A stretch of DNA of 64,000 nt from Nitrososphaerota archaeon (GCA_029785235.1 JAFMAA010000001.1:1-64000); one strand, 5' to 3'. Positions 34,519-43,695 are shown, numbered from the stretch's first letter. Program-made: numbers and translations. Notes: generated from the sequence alone by a model not told the origin.

Positions 34519-35508
34519 GTGCCTGCGCGGAAGGCGATAGAGATGGGACGGGGGACGATACTGGTGTCGCTCCCCAAGGACTGGGTCAGGAGGAACGGGA
34601 TTAAGAAGGGGGCAGATCTTTCTGTGGAGGAGCTCTCGCCTGGGAAGCTGATGGTCAGGGCTTACGAGGGGAGAGGCGAGGAGCAAAGACAGATGGTCAT
34701 CGAGCATACCGGGGAGGATATCGCCCAGGTGGTCAACGACGTCACGGGGGCGTACCTCCTCGGCTATGACCTGATCAAAGTCGCGGGGACGAAGTTGATC
34801 TCGCGGGACGAGAGGCAGGCAATCAAAGACGCCATGAAGAGGCTCGTCGGCCTCGAGATCCTCGACGAGGACTCCAGGCGGATCACACTGCAGTTCCTCC
34901 TCGAGCCAACGGCCATCACCCCTGAGAAGATCGTCAGGAGAATGTCAGGACTCCTTGACGGCATGCTCAAAGACACGGCGGACGCCCTAGCGAAGGGGGA
35001 CTCGAGGCTCCTTTCCCTCGTGAGCGAGCGGGACGACGAGGTGGACAGGCTCTACTTCCTCCTAGTCAGGGCGACGAGGGCGGCCGTGGTCAGGGCCGAG
35101 GTCGCGGAAAGGTACGGCCTATCGCCGATTGACCTCCTCGACTACAGGGTCCTGGCGACCTTCCTCGAGAGCGCCGGGGACGCGGTCAGCGAGCTCTCTG
35201 AGAAGCTCCGCGAAGAGAAGGTCCCGCGACAGCTGGCCAGGGGGTACTTGAAGTGCGTGGCCAGGCTGAAGGTGATGAACGAGCTGGCCACCCAGGGATT
35301 CCTGTCGAGGCGGGCCGGGAAGACCAGGACCGTCAACAGCCAGATAGACGCCATGGCGCGTGAAATCACGTCGAGCGTTGCGTCGATATCGAAGGAGGCC
35401 CCCGGGGAGAACGCAAACGCGGCGGGGATCCTGGCGTCGTTGGAAAGGGTGAGCAAGCTTCTGGTCGATGTCTCAGACTTGGCTGTGATCACTCAGCAGG
35501 TCTCATAG
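34519..35508 (+). CDS. AbrB-PhoU domain regulator
   Basis: A 329-residue protein with an N-terminal SpoVT/AbrB-like DNA-binding domain (GTILVSLPKDWVRRNGIKKGADL) and two PhoU-type helical repeats (TPEKIVRRMSGLLDGMLKD; AMAREITSSVAS). This fusion is common in archaea and is linked to phosphate signalling; no pst genes are in this window. GTG start with TATA-like CGTATAGAG about 29 bp upstream. Confidence 0.88.
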   Translation: MPARKAIEMGRGTILVSLPKDWVRRNGIKKGADLSVEELSPGKLMVRAYEGRGEEQRQMVIEHTGEDIAQVVNDVTGAYLLGYDLIKVAGTKLISRDERQAIKDAMKRLVGLEILDEDSRRITLQFLLEPTAITPEKIVRRMSGLLDGMLKDTADALAKGDSRLLSLVSERDDEVDRLYFLLVRATRAAVVRAEVAERYGLSPIDLLDYRVLATFLESAGDAVSELSEKLREEKVPRQLARGYLKCVARLKVMNELATQGFLSRRAGKTRTVNSQIDAMAREITSSVASISKEAPGENANAAGILASLERVSKLLVDVSDLAVITQQVS

Positions 35509-35555
35509 GAGACGTGCCAGCAACGCTTAACTAACGCGGGCGGGCTCGGACCGAC

Positions 35556-37196
35556 TTGCCGAAGTACATCTTCGTCACCGGCGGGGTGATGTCTGGGCTC
35601 GGGAAGGGCATCATCACGTCTTCAGTCGCAAAACTATTGCAGCTCTCCGGCGTCAGCGTCGCCTGCTTGAAGATCGACCCCTACCTTAACTTCGACGCAG
35701 GGACCATGAACCCTTACACCCACGGCGAGGTCTTCGTCACCGACGACGGGGGCGAGACGGACATGGACATCGGCAACTATGAGAGGTTCCTCAACGTGGA
35801 CATGTCGAAGTCGAACAACATAACGACAGGGCAGATCTACAAGAAGGTCATCGACGACGAGCGGAAGGGGAGGTTCCTGGGGAAGTCGGTGCAGATCATC
35901 CCCCACGTCACGGACGAAATCAAGAGGAGGATAAGGGCCCTGGCGGAAGGAGAGAAGGTCGAAGTCCTGGTGGTAGAGTGCGGGGGGACCGTGGGGGACA
36001 TAGAGAGCCTTCCCTTCCTCGAGGCGTTCAGGCAGATGAGGATGGAAGACGGGGCGTCGAGGACCCTCTTCCTCCATGTAAGCCTCGCGCCCGAGCTGTC
36101 GGTGGTGGGAGAGATGAAGACGAAGCCGACCCAGCACAGCGTCCAAGAGATGAGGAGGATAGGGATACAGCCCGACGTCATGGTGATACGTGGGTCTCGG
36201 CCCCTCCCTGCCGAGGCCAAGGAGAAGATAGCTCTCTTCACCAGCGTACCGGCGGAGAGCGTGGTCTCCGACCCCGACGTGGAGTCGATCTACCTTGTCC
36301 CACGGCTGCTGGAGAGGGAGGGTGTCCTTCCCCCGATCAGGAGACAGCTCGGGCTAAAAGCCAAAGGATCGATGCGCGCCTGGAACGCAGTCGCCGACAG
36401 GTTCGTCAGACACGAGTCCACCGTGAAGGTCGCTATGGTAGGGAAGTACGCCGACCTGGCTGACAGCTACGTCAGCGTGAATCAAGCCCTCGCCCACGCG
36501 GGTGCGGTCAACGACACGGACGTAAGGATCTCGTGGATCGAGTCTGAGGACATCGAGAAGGACGAGTCGAATCTACATCAGATAGACGCCTTCGACGGGG
36601 TGGTCCTCCCGCAGGGGTTCGGGGGGAGAGGGGTGGAGGGGAAGATAGCCGCGGCGAACAGGGCGAGGGTGGCGCAAATCCCTTTCCTAGGGCTATGCTA
36701 TGGGTTCCAGCTGGCGACCGTGTCGTTCGCGCGGCACGTCCTTGGGCTGAAGGGGGCGAACAGCACCGAGGTCGACCCGAAGACGCCGCACCCTGTGATC
36801 GACCTCCTCCCCGAGCAGCGGAAGGTGTCCGACCTGGGCGGGACCATGAGGCTCGGGGGGCACGACGTGTACATCGAGAGGCCGAGCAGGGCGTTTGAAA
36901 TCTACCGGTCGGAGAAGATAAGGGAGAGGCACAGGCACAGGTACGAGCTGAACCAGACCTACCTCAAGAAGTTCGAAGAGAAGGGGATGAGGTTCACAGC
37001 CTTCAGCGACAGCAGGAGGAGGGCGGAGATCATGGAGCTCGAAGGGCACCCCTTCTACATGGGGACGCAGTACCATCCGGAGTACGTGAGCAGGCCCGAG
37101 AGGCCCGAGCCGATCTATGTCGCCTTCGTCGGCGCCTGCGCCAAGAGAGCCCGAGATTCGAAGGCTCCCGAAAGGCGCAGGCAGCTATCCCGCTGA
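35556..37196 (+). CDS. pyrG: CTP synthase
   Basis: A 546-residue enzyme that aminates UTP to CTP. The N-terminal synthetase domain begins KYIFVTGGVMSGLGKGI, with DPYLNFDAGTMNP. The glutaminase domain has the oxyanion/nucleophile GLCYGFQLA (Cys) and the catalytic pair in YHPEYVSRP. Full length. TTG start with TATA-like CGCTTAACTAA about 27 bp upstream. The end overlaps the convergent thiR gene by 12 nt. Confidence 0.97.
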   Translation: MPKYIFVTGGVMSGLGKGIITSSVAKLLQLSGVSVACLKIDPYLNFDAGTMNPYTHGEVFVTDDGGETDMDIGNYERFLNVDMSKSNNITTGQIYKKVIDDERKGRFLGKSVQIIPHVTDEIKRRIRALAEGEKVEVLVVECGGTVGDIESLPFLEAFRQMRMEDGASRTLFLHVSLAPELSVVGEMKTKPTQHSVQEMRRIGIQPDVMVIRGSRPLPAEAKEKIALFTSVPAESVVSDPDVESIYLVPRLLEREGVLPPIRRQLGLKAKGSMRAWNAVADRFVRHESTVKVAMVGKYADLADSYVSVNQALAHAGAVNDTDVRISWIESEDIEKDESNLHQIDAFDGVVLPQGFGGRGVEGKIAAANRARVAQIPFLGLCYGFQLATVSFARHVLGLKGANSTEVDPKTPHPVIDLLPEQRKVSDLGGTMRLGGHDVYIERPSRAFEIYRSEKIRERHRHRYELNQTYLKKFEEKGMRFTAFSDSRRRAEIMELEGHPFYMGTQYHPEYVSRPERPEPIYVAFVGACAKRARDSKAPERRRQLSR

Positions 37197-38099
37197 GCAG
37201 GCTTCGGCCAGCGTCACTGCCAGCGTTGCGACTTCCTGCGCCCCCGCAGCGAAGAGGTAGAGGTTGGGCTCTATCCCACTCCCTCCCTCGTCCACCACCG
37301 CGTCGAACCTCCCCGGCTGGGACAGCAGTCTGTTCCGCAGGGCGTCCACCGTGGGGTCGTCAGACGCACCCCGGGGACGCGCGCCGACTGAAAGGACGCG
37401 CAGACCCATCCTCCTCAGCACGGCCGCGACCTTTCCGTCGTATCTCAGATTGATGCAGGCCCTGAAATCCGGGCGGGCCGTCCTGGCGAGGAGGAGGACG
37501 TTGGCCATGTGAACCGAGGCCCCTGCCTCGGGCGTGAGCACCGCCTTCGCCCTCCCCCTGACTTTGACGATCCTCCCTGGTATGGCCACGACGTCGGAGG
37601 GGCTGGTCGCCTCCCCGGCAGCGCAGGCGACGTTTACCGACACCTCGGGCATCATGTTGACGAAGCTCGGGGATGCTTCAAGGATCCGGACCGCCTCTGA
37701 GACCTCTGACACCGCCTGCGCCTTGGCGCCCGCCTGGCCACCCCACGCCCTGACGCAGAAGTCGCAATCGGCGAGGGAAGGATACAGCGCCCTGTGGGCA
37801 CCGCAGGCCGCGCCGCTGCCGAGGATGCCGGTCCAGATTGCGCTGAGGGCTCCGACGCCGTCTTTCGCCCCCCTGGAGGCGGCTGAGGCGAGGCGGGCCG
37901 AGTAGATGTCGGCATCGGCCTTGGAGATCGAGAGCAGAGAGAGGTCGGAGTATGCCTTTGCTGGCGGCGCCGAGAGGTACATGCTTACCGAAGCCTGGCT
38001 CGTGCCGAGGGCCAGGGCGATTCTGCTCTGCGAGAGCCCCTCGGCGCGCAGTCGGACCGCGACCAACTGCCGCATTGAAGGAAGGAATAGACGGGACAT
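37185..38099 (-). CDS. thiR: ThiR-type HTH-ThiN transcription regulator
   Basis: A 304-residue protein. N-terminal HTH (LRAEGLSQSRIALALGTSQASVSMYL) and C-terminal ThiN domain (about 130-300; ending VVDEGGSGIEPNLYLFAAGAQEVATLA). ThiN fused to an HTH is the known architecture of ThiR, an archaeal thiamine-phosphate-responsive regulator. Cys residues (CGAHRALYP, CDFCVRAWG) lie between the domains. ATG 38099 is chosen as a TATA-like GGATTATACG (38130-38121) would overlap the longer GTG start at 38132. It is divergent from a vitamin-transporter-like gene. Confidence 0.85.
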   Translation of the reverse strand: MSRLFLPSMRQLVAVRLRAEGLSQSRIALALGTSQASVSMYLSAPPAKAYSDLSLLSISKADADIYSARLASAASRGAKDGVGALSAIWTGILGSGAACGAHRALYPSLADCDFCVRAWGGQAGAKAQAVSEVSEAVRILEASPSFVNMMPEVSVNVACAAGEATSPSDVVAIPGRIVKVRGRAKAVLTPEAGASVHMANVLLLARTARPDFRACINLRYDGKVAAVLRRMGLRVLSVGARPRGASDDPTVDALRNRLLSQPGRFDAVVDEGGSGIEPNLYLFAAGAQEVATLAVTLAEACSAG

Positions 38100-38120
38100 C
38101 AGCTCGTCGGGGGGGTGCAA

Positions 38121-38152
38121 CGTATAATCCACTTATTAGGTAGCTTATAAAC
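38121..38152. promoter_or_regulatory. Divergent promoter of thiR and the ECF S-component gene
   Basis: Minus-strand TATA GGATTATACG (38130-38121) and plus-strand TATA GCTTATAAAC (38143-38152) flank an imperfect palindrome ACTTATTAGGT (38131-38141). The palindrome is a candidate site for autoregulation by ThiR. Confidence 0.5.
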
Positions 38153-38171
38153 AGGCACCGGCACCGGGCTA

Positions 38172-38783
38172 GTGTTGGCTGAGACCGCTCAGAAAGGCGA
38201 TGGGGGCTTAGGGACCCGGGCGAGCATCAGGCTCTCCGTGGTGATAGTGTTCTCCGCGCTCATTACGGCCAGCGTCGTGTTCTCGATCCCATTGCCGCCC
38301 CCCGTATACGAGATAACATGGTCACCTGCGATCATAATGGCGCTGAGCGTCCTGATCGACGTCCCCACTGCCGCGGCTGCCACCGGGATAGGCGGGTTCA
38401 TTGGCGAGGCGTACAATGTGGCGTTCAAAGGAGGCGGGTCCCCGATCTATCCGTTCGGGATGATCTGGGCCCGGGTCCCCGAGGTCCTCATCATAGCCTG
38501 GGCGAGGAACCGCGGGACGAAGACGCTGGTCGCGGCGATGGTCGGCGCCACGGTCTTTGAGACGCTGGCTTTCTTCTTCCCTGACTGGCTCTTCTACACC
38601 TACGGGCTGTTCTCCTACGGGGTCCCTGCTGGGCAGACGCCTCTGGGGTTGGCGTCGTTCGACTTCGCAACGATGGTGGACCTCATCTACATCCCGGTCG
38701 CGCTCGCGATAATCAGGGCCGGGGCGCCCGCGTTCCGCAGGCTGGGGTTCACGCAGTACCACGGGTCAGGTCCCCAGAGTTGA
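38172..38783 (+). CDS. ECF-transporter S-component-like membrane protein
   Basis: A 203-residue protein with about five or six membrane helices. Segments such as GIGGFIGEAYNVAFKGGGSPIYPFGMI and the short loops are like S components of energy-coupling vitamin transporters. Placement opposite ThiR suggests uptake of thiamine or a precursor; that is inference. GTG 38172 or TTG 38175 could start. It overlaps the next gene by 4 nt. Confidence 0.72.
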   Translation: MLAETAQKGDGGLGTRASIRLSVVIVFSALITASVVFSIPLPPPVYEITWSPAIIMALSVLIDVPTAAAATGIGGFIGEAYNVAFKGGGSPIYPFGMIWARVPEVLIIAWARNRGTKTLVAAMVGATVFETLAFFFPDWLFYTYGLFSYGVPAGQTPLGLASFDFATMVDLIYIPVALAIIRAGAPAFRRLGFTQYHGSGPQS

Positions 38784-39823
38784 GCCACGCCGGGAAGCTC
38801 CCGCCAGGAGCAATGCGCGCCGTCTACAGACACCTAGGTGCTCGGTCGATGGATATCATCCAGGGCCCGGCCCGGGGGCTCGACAACGCCGTCCTGAGGC
38901 TTGGGGAAGGGAGGGTGATGATAGTCACAGCCGACCCCGTCTCCGTCATCCCGGCGGTCGGCGTGCGCCGCTCGGCCTGGATGAGCGCGCATCTCATCGC
39001 CTCGGACTTCACTTCAGCCGGGGTCGATCCCGAGTTCGCCGTCTTCACGTTCAACTTTCCGCCTGCGATGAGCGCGAGGGACAGGGACGGGTACATCGCC
39101 GCGCTCGGGGACGAATGCGAGAGGCTGGGGGTCGCGATAGTGGCGGGCCACACCGGGAGCTACCCGGGGGCCGGCTATACTGTGGTCGGAGGAGGGGTCA
39201 TGTTCGGGGGGGCGCCGGAGGACGGGTACGTCACGCCATCCATGGCGCGCGAGGGGGACGTCGTCCTGATGACCAAGCACGCAGCCATCGAGGCGACCGC
39301 TTCGTTGGCGACCTCCTTCCCAGAATTCACAGAGACTGCGGTAGGGGGGAAGGCGGCCAGGTGGGCGCGTTCGTTGCTTTCGAAGTGCTCTACCGTCGCC
39401 GACGCCAGGATGGCCCGAGGGGCCGGGCTAAGGACGGCCGTCACATCCATGCACGACGCGACAGAGGGGGGCGTGCTCGGAGCGCTGGACGAGATGTCTG
39501 CGGCCGCCAGGAAGGCCTTCGTGGTGGAGGCGGGGAAGATCCCAGTGCCCAGTGAGGTGAGACGCATCTGTTCTGCCTTCGGTATCGACCCGGTCCGCAC
39601 CATGGGAGAGGGGGCGCTCCTCATCACCTGCAGGCCTGGACTTCAGAAGGAGGTCTATGAGGCATTTAACGGCTCGGGGGTCGACTTGACCGCCATAGGC
39701 CGCGTCTACCCCGGGGAGGGCCTCTTGGTCGACGAAGGAGGCAGGAAGGCGGAGCGTTACAGGGAGTCGCCGGACGCCTACTGGTCCGCATACAAGAGGG
39801 CCACAGCCCAGAGAATCCGCTGA
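38780..39823 (+). CDS. AIR synthase-related (PurM/HypE/ThiL superfamily) protein
   Basis: A 347-residue protein of the ATP-binding AIR-synthase superfamily. The N-terminal domain has GLDNAVLRLGEGRVMIVTADPV, and the C-terminal domain has SMHDATEGGVLGALDEM and GEGALLIT, closest to HypE-like proteins. No hydrogenase genes are present, and the gene is coupled (4-nt overlap) to the ECF S-component gene divergent from thiR, so a thiamine-related role such as a ThiL-like kinase is possible but unproven. Confidence 0.78.
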   Translation: MSHAGKLPPGAMRAVYRHLGARSMDIIQGPARGLDNAVLRLGEGRVMIVTADPVSVIPAVGVRRSAWMSAHLIASDFTSAGVDPEFAVFTFNFPPAMSARDRDGYIAALGDECERLGVAIVAGHTGSYPGAGYTVVGGGVMFGGAPEDGYVTPSMAREGDVVLMTKHAAIEATASLATSFPEFTETAVGGKAARWARSLLSKCSTVADARMARGAGLRTAVTSMHDATEGGVLGALDEMSAAARKAFVVEAGKIPVPSEVRRICSAFGIDPVRTMGEGALLITCRPGLQKEVYEAFNGSGVDLTAIGRVYPGEGLLVDEGGRKAERYRESPDAYWSAYKRATAQRIR

Positions 39824-39865
39824 GCCGGGAAAGCTCAATTACGATGTCTCAGCGAGGGGCGTTCC

Positions 39866-40552
39866 ATGGAACTGAAGCTCCCTCCCCCAGACGCGTTCGC
39901 GAAGAGAATCCACGACACGCTGGTCGCCCCCGAAGCTACCGCGGCCGACTTGGAGGTGTTCTGCGCCACGGCAAAGAAGTACAGGTTCGGCGCGGTGGTG
40001 GTGCAGGGGTGCTGGGTGAAGCGCGCCAAGGGCTTGGTAGGGGACGACGTGAAGGTCTCTGCGGGGGTCGGGTTCCCGATGGGAGGGGTGACGACCAAGG
40101 CGAAGGTGGCGGAGATCATGGAGACAGCCGGGCTCGGCGCTGACATGTTCGACGTCATGCCCAACATCGGGTTTCTCAGGTCGGGGATGGACGAAGAGTT
40201 CCGGGATGAGATAGCGGCCATGGTCGACGGGGCTGGGGGGAGGCCGGTGAGGGTGATGCTGGAGTTCACGATACTCGACAGGGAGCAGAAGGTGAGGGCG
40301 GCTAGGCTGAGCGAGGAGGCCGGGGTTGCCGGTGTGAAGAACTCGAGCGGGTGGGGGAGGGGCGGCCCTGCGACGGTTGAAGACATAAGGCTCCTGAGGG
40401 AGTCGGTCACCTCCAGGGTGCACGTCAAGGCCTCCGGAGGGATCCGGGACCTCGACAACGCGCTCAACCTGGTGGGAGCGGGGGCGGACTTTCTGGGGAC
40501 GAGGGCAGGTGTGGCGATAATAGACGAGCTCAGGGAGCGGCTCGCCCGGTGA
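39866..40552 (+). CDS. deoC: Deoxyribose-phosphate aldolase
   Basis: A 228-residue class I aldolase that splits 2-deoxyribose-5-phosphate to acetaldehyde and glyceraldehyde-3-phosphate. Conserved segments: VSAGVGFPMGG, the Schiff-base Lys region GVKNSSGWGRGG (VKTSTGF in most), and VKASGGIRD with the second Lys. The changed residues around the Lys are notable but the Lys is kept. It overlaps the ribokinase gene (GTGA). Confidence 0.88.
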   Translation: MELKLPPPDAFAKRIHDTLVAPEATAADLEVFCATAKKYRFGAVVVQGCWVKRAKGLVGDDVKVSAGVGFPMGGVTTKAKVAEIMETAGLGADMFDVMPNIGFLRSGMDEEFRDEIAAMVDGAGGRPVRVMLEFTILDREQKVRAARLSEEAGVAGVKNSSGWGRGGPATVEDIRLLRESVTSRVHVKASGGIRDLDNALNLVGAGADFLGTRAGVAIIDELRERLAR

Positions 40553-41454
40553 AGCCGATAGTAGTCGTAGGGAGCTATCTCACCGGCGTGATGATGAAGG
40601 TCACCCGCCTGCCGACGACCGGCGAGACGGTGGTAGGTTCTGGGTACCAGCGCGTCCCAGGTGGCAAAGGGTCGAACCAGGCGGTGGCGGCAAGGAGGCT
40701 GGGAGGCAAGGTGAGCATCATCGCCTGCGTAGGGTCGGACGAGGACGGAGACCGGGCGCTGACAATGTGGCAGAGGGAAGGGGTGGAAGCGGGTCTGGTC
40801 AGGCGGACCCCGAAGCATACGGGGGTCGGCTTCGTGATAATCGACAGCGAAGGGGCGAACGCGATAGCGGTTGACCCTGACGCGAGCTGGGACCTCGCCC
40901 CCTCTGACATAGACAGGGCGGAGGCCGCCATCGGAAGGGCAGGGGTGATGTTGGTCCAGCTCGAAGTCCCTATGGCGACGGTGGCCGCGGCGAAGCGGAA
41001 GGCGAAGGAGCGCGGGCTCACGGTGATCCTCAATCCGGCCCCGGCCGCGGGGGGCGACCTGGACCTCTCCGGTGTGGACGTCCTCACCCCTAACGAAGAG
41101 GAGTTCAGAGAGCTCACCGGAGGGGCTGATTTCGAGCAGGGGGCGAGGCGGCTGCTGGCCAGGGGGGCCAAGGCCGTCGTCGTAACCCTCGGGGAGCGCG
41201 GAGCCAGGGTGCTGACAGGCGACGACTCATACTCGGTCCCGGCCCCGCGCGTCAAGGTGGTCGACTCAACGGGCGCGGGGGACGCCTTCAACGGGGCGCT
41301 GGCGGTGGCGCTCTCAGAAGGGGAGCCGCTGAGGCAGGCCGTGAGGTTCGCGAACTACGCAGGGGCGCTCTGCGCGACCAAGCCCGAGGTAGTGGCAGCT
41401 CTCCCCAGGCGGGCAGAGGTAGATGAGTTCCTCAGGACCGATGCGCTGGAGTAG
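40549..41454 (+). CDS. rbsK: Ribokinase
   Basis: A 301-residue PfkB kinase. N-terminal VVVGSYLTGVMMKVTRLP, sugar-binding GGKGSNQAVAA, and C-terminal STGAGDAFNGAL with the catalytic Asp fit ribokinase. Coupled to deoC and convergent (3-nt gap) with a nucleoside hydrolase gene, so the three could route nucleosides to pentose phosphates. GTG start. Confidence 0.88.
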   Translation: MKPIVVVGSYLTGVMMKVTRLPTTGETVVGSGYQRVPGGKGSNQAVAARRLGGKVSIIACVGSDEDGDRALTMWQREGVEAGLVRRTPKHTGVGFVIIDSEGANAIAVDPDASWDLAPSDIDRAEAAIGRAGVMLVQLEVPMATVAAAKRKAKERGLTVILNPAPAAGGDLDLSGVDVLTPNEEEFRELTGGADFEQGARRLLARGAKAVVVTLGERGARVLTGDDSYSVPAPRVKVVDSTGAGDAFNGALAVALSEGEPLRQAVRFANYAGALCATKPEVVAALPRRAEVDEFLRTDALE

Positions 41455-41457
41455 CGG

Positions 41458-42402
41458 TCATACCCGGCCGCCCCTCAGCATAGTGTAGAGCATGCCGCGG
41501 AAGACCCGCTGCGACGCTTCGTAGACCACCGACACGTTAGGCTTCCTTTTCAAGTACCCAAGCTCGTCCACCCATGTAACGCCCCTAGAGACGCCGTCGG
41601 CTGCGTCTACCTCGACGTAGCGTTCCCTGGTGTCGGTGGCCACTCCAGGGTTCAGCACTATGGCCATCGTGATGCTGTCTGGGCAGCTGGTCCCGTCCAC
41701 ACCCCTCTCGATCTCCATGAACTTGCGCACTTGCCGGTTCACGGCCAGGTAGAACTCCGACTCCTTGGTCTTCATGCTCCCTATCTCTTGGAGCTCGGGG
41801 ACGCCGATGAGCCCATGCCTCATGACTATCTCCCAGCCGACCATAGTCACGGGCATCCCTGAGTTCAGGACGATGCTGGCAGCGTCTGGGTCCACCCAGA
41901 TGTTGAACTCGGCAGCCGGAGTCACGTTCCCCAGGTACTGATTGGCTCCGCCCATGAAGTAGAATTCCTTCACTTTCTTAGCTATGCCAGGGTCTTTCCT
42001 GAGGGCGAGTGCTACGTTGGTCATGGGGGCGATCTCGACGAGCGTAATCTCTCCCGGATTCTCGTTGATCGAATCGACTATGGCGTCGACTGCGTGCTTC
42101 CGCTCGGGCCTCTGTCTGGCCTTGGGAAAGTGCGAGTCACCCATCCCGTCGCTGCCGTGGATTTCCTCCACAGTCCTCCATTCCTTGAGCAGCGGGTGCC
42201 TCGCGCCAGGGTAGACCGGGACCTTCCCGGACTCCCCTGCGACCTCAACCGTGTATAGGGCGTTCTCGACTTCCTGGTCGAAGCTGATGTTGCCGCAGTT
42301 GATGGTGATCCCCTCGAGCTTTGCGTCTTTCGCCCTGAGCGCCATCATGATGGCGACGGCGTCGTCCCCCGCCGTGTCAGTGTCCAGTATTATCCGCTTC
42401 AA
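41458..42402 (-). CDS. Inosine-uridine preferring nucleoside hydrolase family protein
   Basis: A 314-residue N-ribohydrolase. The calcium-binding motif DTDTAGDDAVAIMMA (D-x-D-x3-DD) is at the N-terminus; PMTNVALAL and EFNIWVDPDAASIVL are also typical. It releases the base from ribonucleosides. TTG 42402 is the start (MKRIILDTD), with TATA-like CCTTCTTATCTG on the minus strand about 30 bp upstream; the longer frame to 42741 overlaps the divergent RIO2 gene and is rejected. Confidence 0.9.
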   Translation of the reverse strand: MKRIILDTDTAGDDAVAIMMALRAKDAKLEGITINCGNISFDQEVENALYTVEVAGESGKVPVYPGARHPLLKEWRTVEEIHGSDGMGDSHFPKARQRPERKHAVDAIVDSINENPGEITLVEIAPMTNVALALRKDPGIAKKVKEFYFMGGANQYLGNVTPAAEFNIWVDPDAASIVLNSGMPVTMVGWEIVMRHGLIGVPELQEIGSMKTKESEFYLAVNRQVRKFMEIERGVDGTSCPDSITMAIVLNPGVATDTRERYVEVDAADGVSRGVTWVDELGYLKRKPNVSVVYEASQRVFRGMLYTMLRGGRV

Positions 42403-42427
42403 GGCGGACCGACCCCGGCAGCGGTCA

Positions 42428-42466
42428 GATAAGAAGGATACCAGGTGCGGCGTGGTAATCTCAATA
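42428..42466. promoter_or_regulatory. Divergent promoter of nucleoside hydrolase and RIO2 genes
   Basis: Minus-strand box CCTTCTTATCTG (42439-42428) is about 30 bp before TTG 42402. On the plus strand CTCAATAGAG (42460-42469) lies about 28 bp before ATG 42491. Both genes appear leaderless or nearly so. Confidence 0.45.
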
Positions 42467-42490
42467 GAGGGGGCCCCGGCCCGGTGGGGG

Positions 42491-43378
42491 ATGTCCACCA
42501 CCGAGAACGCGGCCAGGGTCATGAAGTCGCTGAAGGACGAGGAGTGGAGGACGCTGGCGGGGGTGGAGCGCGCTTCGACCGGGTACGGGACCCCTGACGT
42601 CGGGAGGCTCTCGCGCATGAGCCGCCTCCCCCAGGAGAGGGTGCGTTTCGCCACGGCGGACCTCGAGAAGAAGGGGCTCCTGACGAGGAAGGGCCGTGGG
42701 TTCGCCCTCACGAGGGAGGGGGTGGAGGCGATGGCGCTCAAGGACTACGTGAAGAAGGATTTGATCTACGCGCTAGGCGCCATCATCGCGAAAGGGAAGG
42801 AGTCGGACGTGTACGAGGCGCTGACAGAGGAGGGGACGGTCTATGCCCTCAAACTCTACAAGATCGGCAGGACCTCGTTCACAAGCGTGAGGAGGAGCAG
42901 GCCAAGGGAGGAGGCGGCGTTCAGGAGCTGGATGACGGCCAACTATGACGCGGCGAGGCGCGAGTACCACGCGCTGAGGAAGCTGGAAGGACTCTCGCCT
43001 TCGTTCCCCCGGGCGGTGGCTTACAGCAGGAGCACTGTCCTCCTTGAAGAGGTCTCCGGGGTGAGGCTGTCCCAGAGGCCTGTGCTCGAGGACCCTGAGG
43101 GAGCCCTCGGCGCAATCCTGGCCCTCATGCGAACAGCGTATGCCCAGGCGAGCCTCGTGAACGCCGACCTGAGCGAATACAACATACTCACCGACGGGGC
43201 ATCGTTCTGGCTGATCGATTGGCCCCAGGCCGTCGACTCATCCCACCCGAACAGCACTGAGCTGCTCGCGCATGACATCAAGGCCGTCACGACATTCTTC
43301 AAGAGGGCATATGGGGTCGCTGCGGACCTGCACAAGTGCTACGAATACGTCAGTGGACGTTCGCTGTCCCTGGGCTGA
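42491..43378 (+). CDS. rio2: RIO2-family serine kinase/ATPase
   Basis: A 295-residue atypical kinase needed for small ribosomal subunit maturation. An N-terminal winged helix (about 1-85) precedes the RIO domain. The nucleotide loop GKESDVYEAL, catalytic Lys in YALKLYKIG, catalytic loop NADLSEYNIL and metal-binding LIDWPQAV are visible. Start ATG 42491. Confidence 0.95.
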   Translation: MSTTENAARVMKSLKDEEWRTLAGVERASTGYGTPDVGRLSRMSRLPQERVRFATADLEKKGLLTRKGRGFALTREGVEAMALKDYVKKDLIYALGAIIAKGKESDVYEALTEEGTVYALKLYKIGRTSFTSVRRSRPREEAAFRSWMTANYDAARREYHALRKLEGLSPSFPRAVAYSRSTVLLEEVSGVRLSQRPVLEDPEGALGAILALMRTAYAQASLVNADLSEYNILTDGASFWLIDWPQAVDSSHPNSTELLAHDIKAVTTFFKRAYGVAADLHKCYEYVSGRSLSLG

Positions 43379-43405
43379 GATAAAGTCCAGGACCTCGGTC
43401 GGGCG

Positions 43406-43666
43406 CTAGAGCCTGTCTGCTATCCTCACGTAGAGGACGTTGTTTCCCCTTATCACTACTTTACCGTAGTTCGCGATCTTTTTCCCGTTCTCCGACTCCT
43501 CGGCGTCGACGAGTATGACGTTCATGTATGGGTCGACGTTTGACATCTTCCCCGCATATTCTATCTCGCTCTTCAGCCGAACAGAGACCTGCTTGTTCAG
43601 GGACCTCTGTAAGATGCTCAAGGGGCGCCTTGTCTGCTGAGGAGGTTGGAACGGCTGAGGGCTCAC
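43406..43666 (-). CDS. LSm/Sm-like archaeal protein
   Basis: An 86-residue Sm-fold RNA-binding protein. Sm1 motif VSVRLKSEIEYAGKMSNVDPYMNVIL and Sm2 motif KVVIRGNNVLYVRI are complete. The family forms heptameric rings on U-rich RNA. GTG start at 43666 is supported by a TATA-like box on the minus strand about 30 bp upstream. Confidence 0.95.
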   Translation of the reverse strand: MSPQPFQPPQQTRRPLSILQRSLNKQVSVRLKSEIEYAGKMSNVDPYMNVILVDAEESENGKKIANYGKVVIRGNNVLYVRIADRL

Positions 43667-43695
43667 TGCGAACTTCTCATCTGGCCCTCGCTCAC

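Noticed and set aside
38133..38171. A thiamine riboswitch between thiR and the transporter gene
   Set aside because: The gap is under 75 bp with two TATA boxes and leaderless starts; there is no room for a TPP aptamer.
42452..42459. GTGGTAAT before the RIO2 gene as a third copy of the menA/LLM operator
   Set aside because: The left arm is poor and the spacing is different (ATACCA with 9 bp to TGGTAA), so it may be chance.
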